Shown here: positions 44,025-53,025 of the stretch, piece after piece
Layout: each line of letters begins with the position of its first letter
How positions within the stretch are numbered: the first letter of the stretch is position 1
Assembly (NCBI RefSeq): GCF_021568285.1
Contig: NZ_JAKGTQ010000001.1
Location: 186,001 to 250,000 of the forward strand
Length of the DNA stretch: 64,000 nt
Source of the DNA: Rheinheimera sp. UJ63
Lineage (GTDB): Bacteria; Pseudomonadota; Gammaproteobacteria; Enterobacterales; Alteromonadaceae
Reading direction: 5' to 3'
Made by a program: the position numbers and the translations under genes
Notes under the pieces: model-generated
Database searches by the model: none
Told to the model about the DNA's origin: nothing
The model's input: the letters and a program-made list of their open reading frames with translations, nothing else

Positions 44025-47000
44025 TTAAAGCCGATGCTGCTCTAACCAAATCAAGCCTTCAGCTAACAAGCGATTAATCTGCAACGGTAAATCAACACTT
44101 TCTTCAAATTCAAACGCATCTAATTGACTGGCAAATGCCAAACTGCCCACCACCGCGCTTAAACCTTGAGCTTTTAACTGCAGTAATGCCTGCTCGGCTA
44201 ATTGCATTGAGCTTTCCCAATTCAACAACTGGCCACCGAGTAAAGGTAACGGATAAAGTGCATAACCACCAGATGCGGTTAGATTAATCACTTCACCATC
44301 GGGCAGCGTAAAATGACTGGCCGCAATCTGTTCTAGCAACCGGCAACTATAAGATGCCACCAACTCTTGCGCGATATCACGAAACACTAAAACAAAACGT
44401 GCATCAACAAAACGCACCACATAATCTGAGCCGCGGGTTTCTCGACTTAATAACGAGCTTAATTGTTGTAACAAACTATCCGCCGTGCTAACGCCATACT
44501 TTAAAAGAATTTGCTGATAATGATCAGGTTCAAGCAGCAACAACGCGATGGTTTTACCCTGCTCGGTTAACGCTTGACGATTGCGCTGAAAGTGCTCGAT
44601 ATCTTTAGGCAGTTGCTCAAACATAAAGCGTTTATTACGTAAGCCGGTGGTGGTGTCACGATGCGTTAATTGACTGAGTTGCTCGTTCAATTCATTCAGC
44701 TTTTGATTGGTGTTTTCTAATTCTTGGGTACGTTGTCGCACCAAACTGGTTAATTGCTCCTGTTTGTGTAAGTTATTTTGCCGATAAAGCCAAAATAAGC
44801 CATAAAACAAACACAATAACAAACAGAGCCACAGCAAGCGATACACCAAGGTTTCATCAAAGCGGCGCGGGATCACTAATTGAATTTGCGTTTCTTGGGC
44901 ATCCAACCAATGTTGATAGTTATACCTTACCTGTAATTTAAAGGTAAAGTTGCCAGGTGGCAGGTTGGTATAGACCGCTTCGCGCCGATCGACCACTTCA
45001 TGCCACTGCTGATCAAAGCCCATTAACTGATAACGAAAAATCACACTATCAGGCCGAGTATATTCAAGCGCTGAATAACTGATGGTTAGATTGCGCTCTT
45101 GCCGTTCCAGAACTTGCCGCAGTTGTTGACCCGACAGCGGATAACTTTGCTGAGCACTGATTTTCTTCAAAATGGGTCTTAATGTCTTGGGGGTAGTACT
45201 ATCTAATTCTTCAGGTACCGCAACCAAACCGCGTAATGTTGGATACCATAGCTGTTGCTGCCAGAACGCCACTTTAGACTGGCCGGCACCGTTACAACAA
45301 CGGCTGGTTAACGAGCCCATCTGCCTATCGTAGGGCGATAGCACTTCTTCTAAACGAAACCCCTCATCGGCCGCTTGCGGCAAACTGTCGACGCGTAAAC
45401 GAAAGATCCCTTTATGCGTGCTCACCCAGAGCCAACCCGACTGCTGGTGAAAATAAAAACTTAAGGCAGGGCCATGTAATAAACCATTACCGCTGTGCAA
45501 ATGTAACCACGCGTTATTGGGTCTTTGAATATACACACCATCATCTAAAGTGCTCACCAGCACAGTGCCATCGGGTAACACTGATGTCGCTAAAATATAA
45601 GCGTTATAAAGGGCACTGCCGATGCCTAAACGAGTTAATTGTGCATTTTGCCAACGGTATAAACCACGACTGGTGCCAAACAACACTTGGCCTTTATGCT
45701 GACTTAAAGTGGTGATCTGTTTAGATTCTAATTCGGCGTTAAAGGGAAGTAAGGTTAAAACATTATCTTGTGCATGATATAAACCATTAAGACTACCGAT
45801 CCAAATGCCGCCCTGTTCCGCCGGTTTCACCACCCTAACGGCTTGGCCTTGCAACTGGGGAAATAACACGCTGAGCTGGGCCGTTTTCACATCATATTGG
45901 TATAAACCTCGCTCCAGCCCCAGCCATAGCTGCTCAGGGCTAGGCCAATAGAGAGCATGTACCGTTTGCCCTTGCAATTGTTCGGCAGCGATCAAGGGCT
46001 GAAAACGTTCAGCCATGTCTAAATAGCCCACTTCGCTTTGACTGGCTAATAACAGCTTACCTTGAGGTGTAAGTGAGACACTGCGAATAATGGGATCGCT
46101 GCCGGGAACTAACCGACGAATTTGACTGCGATTGACCATAAAAATGCCATCGCTGAAACTGGTCAGCCAAATATTATGCTCTTTATCTTGAAACACCCGG
46201 CTAAACCAAGGTGAACTGCCAAGTTCGGCAACCGTAACCGTTTGCCAAGCTTGTCCGGGATATTGAAAAAATAGTTTACGATAAGAAGAAAGCCATTGCG
46301 CGCCCGTATTATCTTGTAACAAGCGATATACCGGTGCCATGGTGTTGTCAGGCAGTAACTGCGCGGTGATCTCACCGTCGCTTTGTAACTGATATAAACC
46401 GTTTTCACTGGCAATATGTAAACCGTTATCGGTCCATGCTAAGTCGTATACGGGGTTTTGTGCTAATGCAAGTGGCAAGGCGAATTGCTGCCAGCTGCCG
46501 TCAGCCGAGCGCTGATGCAAATAATCGCTGGCCATTACCCAGATCTGCTCACTGGTTTGGGCTAATTGACTGACCACCGCTTTGACTTGCTCGACCCGGC
46601 GTACCTTATCTTGCTGCACACTAAATAATTGATCAGCGGCGACCCAAATCTCGCCTGGCGCCACTTCAAGCAGCGAAGTCACTTCACTGTAAATCGGTAA
46701 GCGTTGTAATTCTAGAGTGGCAGGATCCAACACCGACAAACCCGCTTTGGTACCGATCCATATTTTACCGTCACTGTCAGTCAGTAAACGGGTAATCGCA
46801 TTACTGGCTAATTTCGGATGGGTTTCATTACTAAATACTTCAAAATGTTGGCCGTCAAAACGGTTTAAACCATACAGAGTACCAAGCCAGATATAGCCAA
46901 GTTTATCTTGCGTGATCGCTCGAACAGAATTGCTTGATAAGCCTTCGGCACTGGTCCAGTGCTTCAGATCATAGTCATACACGGAAGGTGGGGCCGCCAA

Positions 47001-47048
47001 AGCGCTCTGACACATCAAAACAAAGATGATGAACAGAAAACGAGACAT
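44025..47048 (-). CDS. Two-component-type beta-propeller sensor with degenerate GGDEF domain
   Basis: This 1007-aa protein has a signal peptide (about 1-18), a large periplasmic part of repeated two-component propeller motifs (IWLGTLYGLNRFDG, KIWIGTKAGLSVL and similar, about 30-590), a Y_Y_Y domain (about 650-720), one transmembrane helix (about 735-756), a coiled coil and a C-terminal GGDEF-fold domain (about 795-960). The signature GGDEF is replaced by VDARF (about residue 880) and the metal Asp is Glu, so it is unlikely to make cyclic di-GMP. It may instead bind it or act by protein contact. It stands alone between dxs and pgpA, replacing the usual E. coli yajO. No kinase domain is present. 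Confidence 0.88.
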   Translation of the reverse strand: MSRFLFIIFVLMCQSALAAPPSVYDYDLKHWTSAEGLSSNSVRAITQDKLGYIWLGTLYGLNRFDGQHFEVFSNETHPKLASNAITRLLTDSDGKIWIGTKAGLSVLDPATLELQRLPIYSEVTSLLEVAPGEIWVAADQLFSVQQDKVRRVEQVKAVVSQLAQTSEQIWVMASDYLHQRSADGSWQQFALPLALAQNPVYDLAWTDNGLHIASENGLYQLQSDGEITAQLLPDNTMAPVYRLLQDNTGAQWLSSYRKLFFQYPGQAWQTVTVAELGSSPWFSRVFQDKEHNIWLTSFSDGIFMVNRSQIRRLVPGSDPIIRSVSLTPQGKLLLASQSEVGYLDMAERFQPLIAAEQLQGQTVHALYWPSPEQLWLGLERGLYQYDVKTAQLSVLFPQLQGQAVRVVKPAEQGGIWIGSLNGLYHAQDNVLTLLPFNAELESKQITTLSQHKGQVLFGTSRGLYRWQNAQLTRLGIGSALYNAYILATSVLPDGTVLVSTLDDGVYIQRPNNAWLHLHSGNGLLHGPALSFYFHQQSGWLWVSTHKGIFRLRVDSLPQAADEGFRLEEVLSPYDRQMGSLTSRCCNGAGQSKVAFWQQQLWYPTLRGLVAVPEELDSTTPKTLRPILKKISAQQSYPLSGQQLRQVLERQERNLTISYSALEYTRPDSVIFRYQLMGFDQQWHEVVDRREAVYTNLPPGNFTFKLQVRYNYQHWLDAQETQIQLVIPRRFDETLVYRLLWLCLLLCLFYGLFWLYRQNNLHKQEQLTSLVRQRTQELENTNQKLNELNEQLSQLTHRDTTTGLRNKRFMFEQLPKDIEHFQRNRQALTEQGKTIALLLLEPDHYQQILLKYGVSTADSLLQQLSSLLSRETRGSDYVVRFVDARFVLVFRDIAQELVASYSCRLLEQIAASHFTLPDGEVINLTASGGYALYPLPLLGGQLLNWESSMQLAEQALLQLKAQGLSAVVGSLAFASQLDAFEFEESVDLPLQINRLLAEGLIWLEQHRL

Positions 47049-47091
47049 GCAGCCCTCCTTGGTGATAGTGATTACGGTGTGGTCACAGCCC

Positions 47092-47583
47092 TTAGTTTAA
47101 CCATGACAGGTACACCAATAGATGCAAGATGGCTAAAGCAGGTAACGCGGCCAGTAAATCATCCAGCATAATACCGAAACCACCGTGTACCTTGCGATCA
47201 AACCAGCTGATAGGCCAAGGTTTTAAAATATCGAACAACCGAAACAAGATAAAGCCCAGCAACAGGCTTTGCCAGCTGATGGGCACCAAGAGCATCGTTA
47301 GAGCAAAACCGATAATTTCATCCCAAACAATGGCGCCATGATCATGTTCACCCACATCGGCTGCCGCTTTGCCACAAACATAAATACCCAGTAAAGTTCC
47401 TAAAACGATAAATAGCAATAACCAAGGTTGACCGGCAAGGCTAAGTAACCAAACCAACGGCAGTGCCGCCAAAGTACCAAAGGTACCCGGTGCTTTTGGT
47501 GCTAAACCACTGCCAAAACCCAGGGCTAAAAAATGTTGCCATTTACCCAGCTGAAATCGGGCTTTGCTGTTTGCTGTTGTCAT
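47092..47583 (-). CDS. pgpA: Phosphatidylglycerophosphatase A
   Basis: This 163-aa inner-membrane enzyme removes phosphate from phosphatidylglycerophosphate to give phosphatidylglycerol. Motifs LGFGSGLAPKAPGTFGTLAA, VWDEIIGFALTM and FRLFDILKPWPISWFDRK (with the metal-binding acidic residues) match PgpA throughout, and three or four hydrophobic segments are seen. Its start overlaps the thiL stop by four bases, the normal thiL-pgpA coupling. It is the last gene of the rib-nusB-thiL-pgpA run. Confidence 0.95.
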   Translation of the reverse strand: MTTANSKARFQLGKWQHFLALGFGSGLAPKAPGTFGTLAALPLVWLLSLAGQPWLLLFIVLGTLLGIYVCGKAAADVGEHDHGAIVWDEIIGFALTMLLVPISWQSLLLGFILFRLFDILKPWPISWFDRKVHGGFGIMLDDLLAALPALAILHLLVYLSWLN

Positions 47584-48542
47584 AGAAAATGTTGAAACCC
47601 CTGATGTTGGTACGCATAAGGCTGTTCACCGGCTTTTAATTCCAGTTTACCCACCGCCCCAGTGATCCGGCCAATACAGGTGATTGGCACGCCATAAGGC
47701 GACAGTAGCACATCAAGTGAGCCGCGGCGATTCTCTGGTACGGTAAAGAGTAACTCGTAATCTTCACCACCCGATAACGCCAGTTGCATGGCTTCTTCTG
47801 CTGTACAGCTATCTTTCAACGCTTGTGACATGGGTAAACGTTGAATATCAACATAAGCCCCTACTGCCGAGCGACGTAAGATATGCGGTAAATCACCGGC
47901 TAAGCCATCAGAGATATCCATTGCGCTACTGGCGGTATTGCGCAGCGCCTGACCTAAAGCAACCCGAGGAGAGGGATAATGAAAACGCTGTAACACATGG
48001 CCTTGATGCTTTTTACTGATCTCGCATTGTCCTTGCACCAACTTTAAGCCCAAAGCTGCATCGCCCAGTGTACCCGTGACATAAATATAATCACCCACTT
48101 TAGCACCGGCACGGGTAATGGCTTTACCACGCGGTACTTGGCCTTTAGCCATCATACTGAAACTGAGTGGGCCACGTGTGGTGTCCCCCCCTATCAATTG
48201 GCAATTATAGTATTCGGCGGTTTCATGCAAACCGGCAGCAAATTGCGCTAACCAGCTTTCATCTGCCGAGGGTAACGTCATCGCCAACGATAACCATGTT
48301 GGCTCTGCCCCCATCGCGGCTAGATCGCTCACATTGACAGCCACTAATTTATGACCAAGTGCACGCGGATCAACATCAGGAAAAAAGTGAGTCCCCGCGA
48401 CCATGGTATCCGTTGTAACAACGATGTCGTAACCATCACGCACCTGTAACACCGCACCATCGTCACCGACACCAATACTGACATCAGTGCGCTTCACGCC
48501 GATATTCGAGAAATATCGCGCGATTAAATCAAATTCACCCAT
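47580..48542 (-). CDS. thiL: Thiamine-monophosphate kinase ThiL
   Basis: This 320-aa kinase makes thiamine diphosphate from the monophosphate with ATP in the cytosol. The N-terminal GEFDLIARYF, SIGVGDDGAVLQV, VNVSDLAAMGAEP, LIGGDTTRGPLS and SGGEDYELLFTVP are all standard. I chose the ATG at 48542 because homology with known ThiL begins at MGEF. An in-frame ATG at 48578, overlapping the nusB stop, would have to translate through the terminator hairpin at 48553-48572 and adds twelve residues with no counterpart. The downstream pgpA gene overlaps by four bases. Confidence 0.93.
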   Translation of the reverse strand: MGEFDLIARYFSNIGVKRTDVSIGVGDDGAVLQVRDGYDIVVTTDTMVAGTHFFPDVDPRALGHKLVAVNVSDLAAMGAEPTWLSLAMTLPSADESWLAQFAAGLHETAEYYNCQLIGGDTTRGPLSFSMMAKGQVPRGKAITRAGAKVGDYIYVTGTLGDAALGLKLVQGQCEISKKHQGHVLQRFHYPSPRVALGQALRNTASSAMDISDGLAGDLPHILRRSAVGAYVDIQRLPMSQALKDSCTAEEAMQLALSGGEDYELLFTVPENRRGSLDVLLSPYGVPITCIGRITGAVGKLELKAGEQPYAYQHQGFQHFL

Positions 48543-48549
48543 AGCGTAT

Positions 48550-48572
48550 AAAAAGCCGACTGACGTCGGCTT
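48550..48572 (-). terminator. Intrinsic terminator (or attenuator) between nusB and thiL
   Basis: On the minus strand AAGCCGAC, loop GTCA and GTCGGCTT form an 8-bp stem immediately followed by TTTTT. It lies between the nusB stop and the MGEF start of thiL. Termination here would reduce thiL and pgpA expression relative to nusB. It also supports the downstream thiL start. Confidence 0.75.
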
Positions 48573-48577
48573 CTCCA

Positions 48578-48991
48578 TTAATTTGGACGCAATACCTTGA
48601 CCGCTTTGTCCAGGATACTGTTCACAAACTTATGACTATCATCAGCCGCAAAGGCTTTGGCTAATTCAATAGCTTCATTGATGATCACTTTATAGGGGAC
48701 ATCTAAACGGTACTTCAGTTCATAGGCTGAAACACGTAATACCGCTTTTTCGACTAAGTCGATATCTTCGAACGGGCGCTCGAGATACGGTTTAATCGCT
48801 TCGTCTAATTTGGAATGGTGTAATACCACACCGCGTAAAATGTCTTGGAAATACGCAACATCGATATGTTTAACATTATTTTCCAATAACAATTGCTGCT
48901 CAATGTCAGCTATCGGGTTGTGGCTAACTTGCCAGCTGTAAATGCCTTGTACAGCGAGTGAGCGAGATTGACGACGGACGTTAGGTTTCAT
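48578..48991 (-). CDS. nusB: Transcription antitermination factor NusB
   Basis: This 137-aa all-helical protein binds boxA RNA with NusE (S10) to support antitermination on rRNA operons. The start RRQSRSLAVQGIYSWQ, the DVAYFQDILRGVV region, RPFEDIDLVEKAVLRVSAYEL and the C-terminal NEAIELAKAFAADDSHKFVN and SILDKA match NusB closely. It begins 12 bases after the ribH stop in the standard rib-nusB order. A terminator-like hairpin lies just after its stop. Confidence 0.96.
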   Translation of the reverse strand: MKPNVRRQSRSLAVQGIYSWQVSHNPIADIEQQLLLENNVKHIDVAYFQDILRGVVLHHSKLDEAIKPYLERPFEDIDLVEKAVLRVSAYELKYRLDVPYKVIINEAIELAKAFAADDSHKFVNSILDKAVKVLRPN

Positions 48992-49003
48992 CTGTGCTTC
49001 CTG

Positions 49004-49468
49004 TTACAGCTGTGCAAGCACATTGATCATTTCGAGTGCCGACATGGCTGCTTCGCCGCCCTTGTTACCGGCTTTAGTACCCGCACGCTCAATCGCCTGC
49101 TCAATACTGTCTACGGTTAGAACGCCAAAAGCCACAGGTAGGTCATACTGCATACCCACTTGGGCAATACCTTTGACACACTCGCCAGAGACATACTCAA
49201 AGTGTGGTGTGCCACCACGGATCACCGCACCAATAGCCACAATCGCATCATATTTCTTGGTTGCAGCAACACGTTGTACCGCTAATGGCAACTCAAAAGC
49301 GCCTGGAATACGTACGACAGTGATGTCTTGTTCAGCGATATTACCCACGCGACGCAAAGTGTCGATGGCGCCAGTGAGTAAACTCTCAACAATAAAACCG
49401 TTAAAGCGTGCGACTACTATCGCAATTTTCTTACCATTTGCTGCATAGCCTGCTTCAATTACCTGCAT
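49004..49468 (-). CDS. ribH: 6,7-dimethyl-8-ribityllumazine synthase
   Basis: This 154-aa enzyme forms the penultimate riboflavin intermediate from the ribityl-pyrimidine and 3,4-dihydroxybutanone phosphate, assembling into large shells. [48 protein letters not shown] and [17 protein letters not shown] carry the active residues, including the catalytic His. It follows ribBA by 77 bases and precedes nusB. Length is normal. Confidence 0.96.
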   Translation of the reverse strand: MQVIEAGYAANGKKIAIVVARFNGFIVESLLTGAIDTLRRVGNIAEQDITVVRIPGAFELPLAVQRVAATKKYDAIVAIGAVIRGGTPHFEYVSGECVKGIAQVGMQYDLPVAFGVLTVDSIEQAIERAGTKAGNKGGEAAMSALEMINVLAQL

Positions 49469-49545
49469 GACCTGTCCTTACTATTTAACTGCCGTCAAAA
49501 TTTAGCCGTGCATAATAGCATAATTTCTGACACTCGGGCATAGCC

Positions 49546-50655
49546 TTATTCAGAAACGTAATCCACTACATCCAGACCAAAGCCGGATAACGCATGGTAC
49601 TTAATCGGCTTGCTTAATAAGCGCATTTTCTTCACGCCTAAACTGGCTAAAATTTGTGAACCCACACCTACATTTCGTGAGGTGCCTTTCCAAGGTGCCA
49701 CTGGCGGTTTCTCACCTTTATCTTCTGCTTCAAAATGTTGCACCATCTGTACTAGCTCTGAGGTGCTTTCGTGCTTACCTAACAACACCAAGACGCCACC
49801 TTCATCAGCAATGCGCTGCATGGCGGTATGCAGCGGGAAGCTACGATTAGTGCCACGAGTGGTCAGCAATAAATCATTAAAGGTATTATGTAAATGCACC
49901 CGCACTAAGGTTGGCTCGTCAGCGACAATCTCGCCTTTTACTAAAGCAAAGTGCAACTGATTATCAATAGTGTCTTTAAAGGTCACTAATTCAAAGTCGC
50001 CCATCTCGGTTGGCAACTGACAAGTCGCCACTTTTTCAATGGTGGTTTCATTGAGATTACGGTATTCAATTAAATCAGCGATGGTGCCGATTTTAATATC
50101 ATGCTCTTTCGCAAACACTTCGAGATCCGGACGGCGCGCCATAGTGCCATCATCATTAAGGATTTCGACAATCACAGCTGCAGGTTCCAGCCCGGCTAAC
50201 CGCGCTAAATCACAACCGGCTTCAGTATGGCCGGCACGAACTAATACACCGCCATCTTGCGCCATTAAAGGAAAGATATGCCCAGGCTGAATAATATCTG
50301 TTGGGCGAGCATCACGCGCCACCGCCGCTTTCACTGTTTTGGCGCGATCGGCCGCTGAAATACCGGTGGTCACGCCTTCTGCAGCTTCAATGGATACCGT
50401 GAAGTTGGTAGCAAACGGTGATTTATTGGCGTCGACCATTAAGGGTAAGTTGAGTTGCTGGCAGCGTTTTTTCGATAAGGTTAAACAAATTAAGCCACGA
50501 CCAAACTTTGCCATAAAATTGATGGCAGCAGGCGTGACATACTCGGCGGCCATCACCAAATCGCCTTCATTCTCGCGATCTTCATCATCCATCAAAATAA
50601 CCATTTTACCTTGGCGGATATCTTCAATAATTTCTGCAGGTGTATTCAGTTGCAT
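49546..50655 (-). CDS. ribB: RibBX-type protein: 3,4-DHBP synthase with degenerate GTP cyclohydrolase II domain
   Basis: This 369-aa protein makes 3,4-dihydroxy-2-butanone 4-phosphate from ribulose 5-phosphate. The N-terminal domain (about 1-205) carries the metal and catalytic segments [40 protein letters not shown] and the [19 protein letters not shown] motif. The C-terminal domain has the fold of GTP cyclohydrolase II, but the zinc cysteines (C..D..G.L.RCDCG in active enzymes) are absent. The matching stretch reads [21 protein letters not shown] separate functional ribA is expected elsewhere. It lies within the rib cluster, between ribE and ribH. Confidence 0.93.
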   Translation of the reverse strand: MQLNTPAEIIEDIRQGKMVILMDDEDRENEGDLVMAAEYVTPAAINFMAKFGRGLICLTLSKKRCQQLNLPLMVDANKSPFATNFTVSIEAAEGVTTGISAADRAKTVKAAVARDARPTDIIQPGHIFPLMAQDGGVLVRAGHTEAGCDLARLAGLEPAAVIVEILNDDGTMARRPDLEVFAKEHDIKIGTIADLIEYRNLNETTIEKVATCQLPTEMGDFELVTFKDTIDNQLHFALVKGEIVADEPTLVRVHLHNTFNDLLLTTRGTNRSFPLHTAMQRIADEGGVLVLLGKHESTSELVQMVQHFEAEDKGEKPPVAPWKGTSRNVGVGSQILASLGVKKMRLLSKPIKYHALSGFGLDVVDYVSE

Positions 50656-50667
50656 AGCTAACCTTCT

Positions 50668-51318
50668 TTATAAAAACCCGCGTTGCGCTAACAACGCCAG
50701 ATCAACACCTGTTGTAGGGGCAGGTGTTTTAGTATGGAGTAAGCGTTCTAAATAACGCGCGATCAGATCCACCTCTATATGGACCAAGCTGCCTTTTTGC
50801 AACTGCAGCAATGTCGTTTGCGCAGCCGTATGCGGCACTATCGTTAAACGAAAGGCTGTGGCACTTAATTCATTTACGGTTAGGCTGACGCCATCAATGG
50901 TCACCGAACCTTTATGCGCTAAATAAGGGGCTAACGCCGCAGGCATAGCAAACCACAGTTGCCAGGCGCGCGCGGTTTTTTCAATACGCAGCAGCTCGGT
51001 TACGCCATCAACGTGACCACTGACCAGATGACCACCCAATCGACCGGTGGCTAATAAGGCTTTTTCTAAATTCACTCTCTGCCCCACCTGATACTGACTA
51101 AAGCGGGTTAAGGCGAGTGTTTCAGCGGATACATCAGCGACAAAGCCTTGGGCTAGCAATTGGGTAACGGTAAGACAGACCCCATTGCTGGCAATACTGT
51201 CCCCTAACTGCACATCGCTAAAATCTAACTGCTCACTGTGGATCTGCACTTCTAAATCGCCGCCTTTAGCGGTTAAGCGGCTAATGTGACCTGTGGCAGC
51301 AATAATACCGGTAAACAT
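50668..51318 (-). CDS. ribE: Riboflavin synthase alpha chain
   Basis: This 216-aa enzyme dismutates two lumazine molecules to riboflavin. Two lumazine-binding repeats are seen: MFTGIIAATGHISRL with IASNGVCLTVTQL, and GHVDGVTELLRIE with VTIDGVSLTVNEL. I chose the ATG at 51318, where the family homology begins with MFTG; an in-frame ATG at 51402 lies inside ribD. The start is one base after the ribD stop, with AGAGAG as ribosome site. The name ribC is also used for this gene. Confidence 0.95.
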   Translation of the reverse strand: MFTGIIAATGHISRLTAKGGDLEVQIHSEQLDFSDVQLGDSIASNGVCLTVTQLLAQGFVADVSAETLALTRFSQYQVGQRVNLEKALLATGRLGGHLVSGHVDGVTELLRIEKTARAWQLWFAMPAALAPYLAHKGSVTIDGVSLTVNELSATAFRLTIVPHTAAQTTLLQLQKGSLVHIEVDLIARYLERLLHTKTPAPTTGVDLALLAQRGFL

Positions 51319-51319
51319 A

Positions 51320-52477
51320 TCAGCTCTCTTTTGTTGGGTTGGCAACATTTGCTGTAGTGGGCTTCGCCCGAATTCGAATATCGTTGCCGAGTTGGTGTAC
51401 ATCCAGCAGTGTTAAATGCGGTACAGCGGTTAATTGTTGGAAATCGCCCAATTTCGCTAAGGGTTGAGCACAGTCACCCAATAGGAGTGGCGCTTGATAC
51501 AAGATCAATTCATCGACTAAACCGTGCTGCAATAAGGCCCCGGCTAGCGTACTGCCGGCTTCCGTCCAGACACTGTTGATCTGTTGCTGATGTAACACTT
51601 TAAGCAAAGCCGATAAATCGAATTGGCCTGATGGCAACAATGCAACAGGCCATTGCGTTACCGCAACCGCACTGGCGCTAAGTTGTTTTGCCGCTTGTGT
51701 GCCGTCATAGCAAATTAACACCGCGCCACCTTGGCTAAACAAGGCTTCAGCCCCCGTTAAGCGCTGTTGCCGATCCAAAATGACACGCAGTGGCTGGCGA
51801 AGGTTACCATCGGCTAAACAGCTAATGGCCTCGCTGGCGGTTTGTCGCACGGTTAAGCGTGCATTGTCGGCTAATACCGTGCTCGCCGTTGATAAAATCG
51901 CGCTGCTCTGCGCTCGATACTGCTGCACATCATCACGGGCAACATCCCCGGTTAACCACTGACTTACGCCATTAGCTAACGCGGTGCGCCCATCTAAACT
52001 GGCGGCCATTTTTAGCCAAACATAAGGTCGTTGACGTTCCATCCGACTGAGAAAACCCGGATTAAGCGCCCGGGCGGCGTTCGTAAGCAAACCATGCTGC
52101 ACGCTGATCCCTGCTCTTTCGAGGATAGCGACGCCTTTGCCTGCCACCAGTGGATTCGGATCTAACATGGCAATCACCACGCGACTGACCCCAGCTTTTA
52201 CTAACGCTTCGGCACAAGGCGGGGTGCGACCATAATGCGCACAAGGCTCTAACGTGACATAACAAGTCGCGCCTGCTGCAGCAGAGCCGGCTTGTTGTAA
52301 AGCATACACTTCGGCATGGCCCTGCCCCGCTTGTCGATGATAGCCTTGCCCTATAACCTGAGCGTTTTTCACCAACACCGCACCCACATTAGGATTAGGA
52401 TCGGTGGTGAAACGCCCAGCCGCAGCTAAGCTTAACGCCAGCGTCATATACTGATGATCGGCTTCTGAAAAGGACAC
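51320..52477 (-). CDS. ribD: Bifunctional riboflavin deaminase/reductase RibD
   Basis: This 385-aa enzyme deaminates the first pyrimidine of riboflavin synthesis and then reduces its ribose. The N-terminal deaminase has the zinc motif HAEVYALQQAG and CYVTLEPCAHYGRTPPCAEAL. The C-terminal reductase (about 150-375) shows YVWLKMAASLDGRTAL and EAGSTLAGALLQHGLVDELI. It starts two bases after nrdR. The nrdR-ribD-ribE order is standard for gammaproteobacteria. Confidence 0.96.
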   Translation of the reverse strand: MSFSEADHQYMTLALSLAAAGRFTTDPNPNVGAVLVKNAQVIGQGYHRQAGQGHAEVYALQQAGSAAAGATCYVTLEPCAHYGRTPPCAEALVKAGVSRVVIAMLDPNPLVAGKGVAILERAGISVQHGLLTNAARALNPGFLSRMERQRPYVWLKMAASLDGRTALANGVSQWLTGDVARDDVQQYRAQSSAILSTASTVLADNARLTVRQTASEAISCLADGNLRQPLRVILDRQQRLTGAEALFSQGGAVLICYDGTQAAKQLSASAVAVTQWPVALLPSGQFDLSALLKVLHQQQINSVWTEAGSTLAGALLQHGLVDELILYQAPLLLGDCAQPLAKLGDFQQLTAVPHLTLLDVHQLGNDIRIRAKPTTANVANPTKES

Positions 52478-52479
52478 CG

Positions 52480-52932
52480 TTACTTCTCTCCCAAGCGGGC
52501 AATTTCCTCGCCAAACTCACGAATATCTTTGAATGAGCGATACACAGAAGCAAAGCGCACATAGGCCACTTTATCGACTTTAACTAACTCATCCATAATT
52601 AAATTACCCAGCAAATGACTACCGACTTCACGTTCGCCCGTTGCGCGTAATTGCGATTTAATTTTATGGATCAGCTGTTCGATTTCTTCGGTAGATACCG
52701 GGCGTTTTTCTAACGAACGTAATAAGCCATTGCGCAATTTATCTTCGTTAAAAGGCTCACGCGAACCATCACGCTTAATAATGCGCGGCATTACCAGTTC
52801 GGCAGCTTCAAAGGTCGTAAAACGTTCATGACAAGCTAGACATTCACGACGCCGACGCACTTGATGACCGTCGGCGACTAAACGAGAATCAATGACTTTG
52901 GTGTCATCCGCGTTACAAAAGGGACAAAACAT
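52480..52932 (-). CDS. nrdR: Ribonucleotide reductase regulator NrdR
   Basis: This 150-aa repressor of ribonucleotide reductase genes senses dATP/ATP. The zinc ribbon is [17 protein letters not shown] with the second Cys pair in [15 protein letters not shown]. The ATP-cone (about 49-139) includes [18 protein letters not shown]. The order nrdR-ribD is usual. It has an AGAGAGCTC-type ribosome site, and lies 93 bases downstream of glyA, past the glyA terminator. Confidence 0.97.
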   Translation of the reverse strand: MFCPFCNADDTKVIDSRLVADGHQVRRRRECLACHERFTTFEAAELVMPRIIKRDGSREPFNEDKLRNGLLRSLEKRPVSTEEIEQLIHKIKSQLRATGEREVGSHLLGNLIMDELVKVDKVAYVRFASVYRSFKDIREFGEEIARLGEK

Positions 52933-52978
52933 GCTGAGCTCTCTATATCACCCTATCGGGACTTTTTGAGATGGCCGG

Positions 52979-53006
52979 ATAAAATAATGGCCGCAATTGC
53001 GGCCAT
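52979..53006 (-). terminator. Rho-independent terminator of glyA
   Basis: A perfect dyad ATGGCCGC-AATT-GCGGCCAT lies at 52987-53006. Read on the minus strand it follows glyA by 19 bases and runs into TATTTTAT. It separates glyA from nrdR. Confidence 0.72.
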
Positions 53007-53025
53007 CATAACATGTTATTTTAGT

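Noticed and set aside
51318-51402. Longer riboflavin synthase starting at 51402
   Set aside because: The added residues overlap ribD and have no counterpart in the family, which begins with MFTG.
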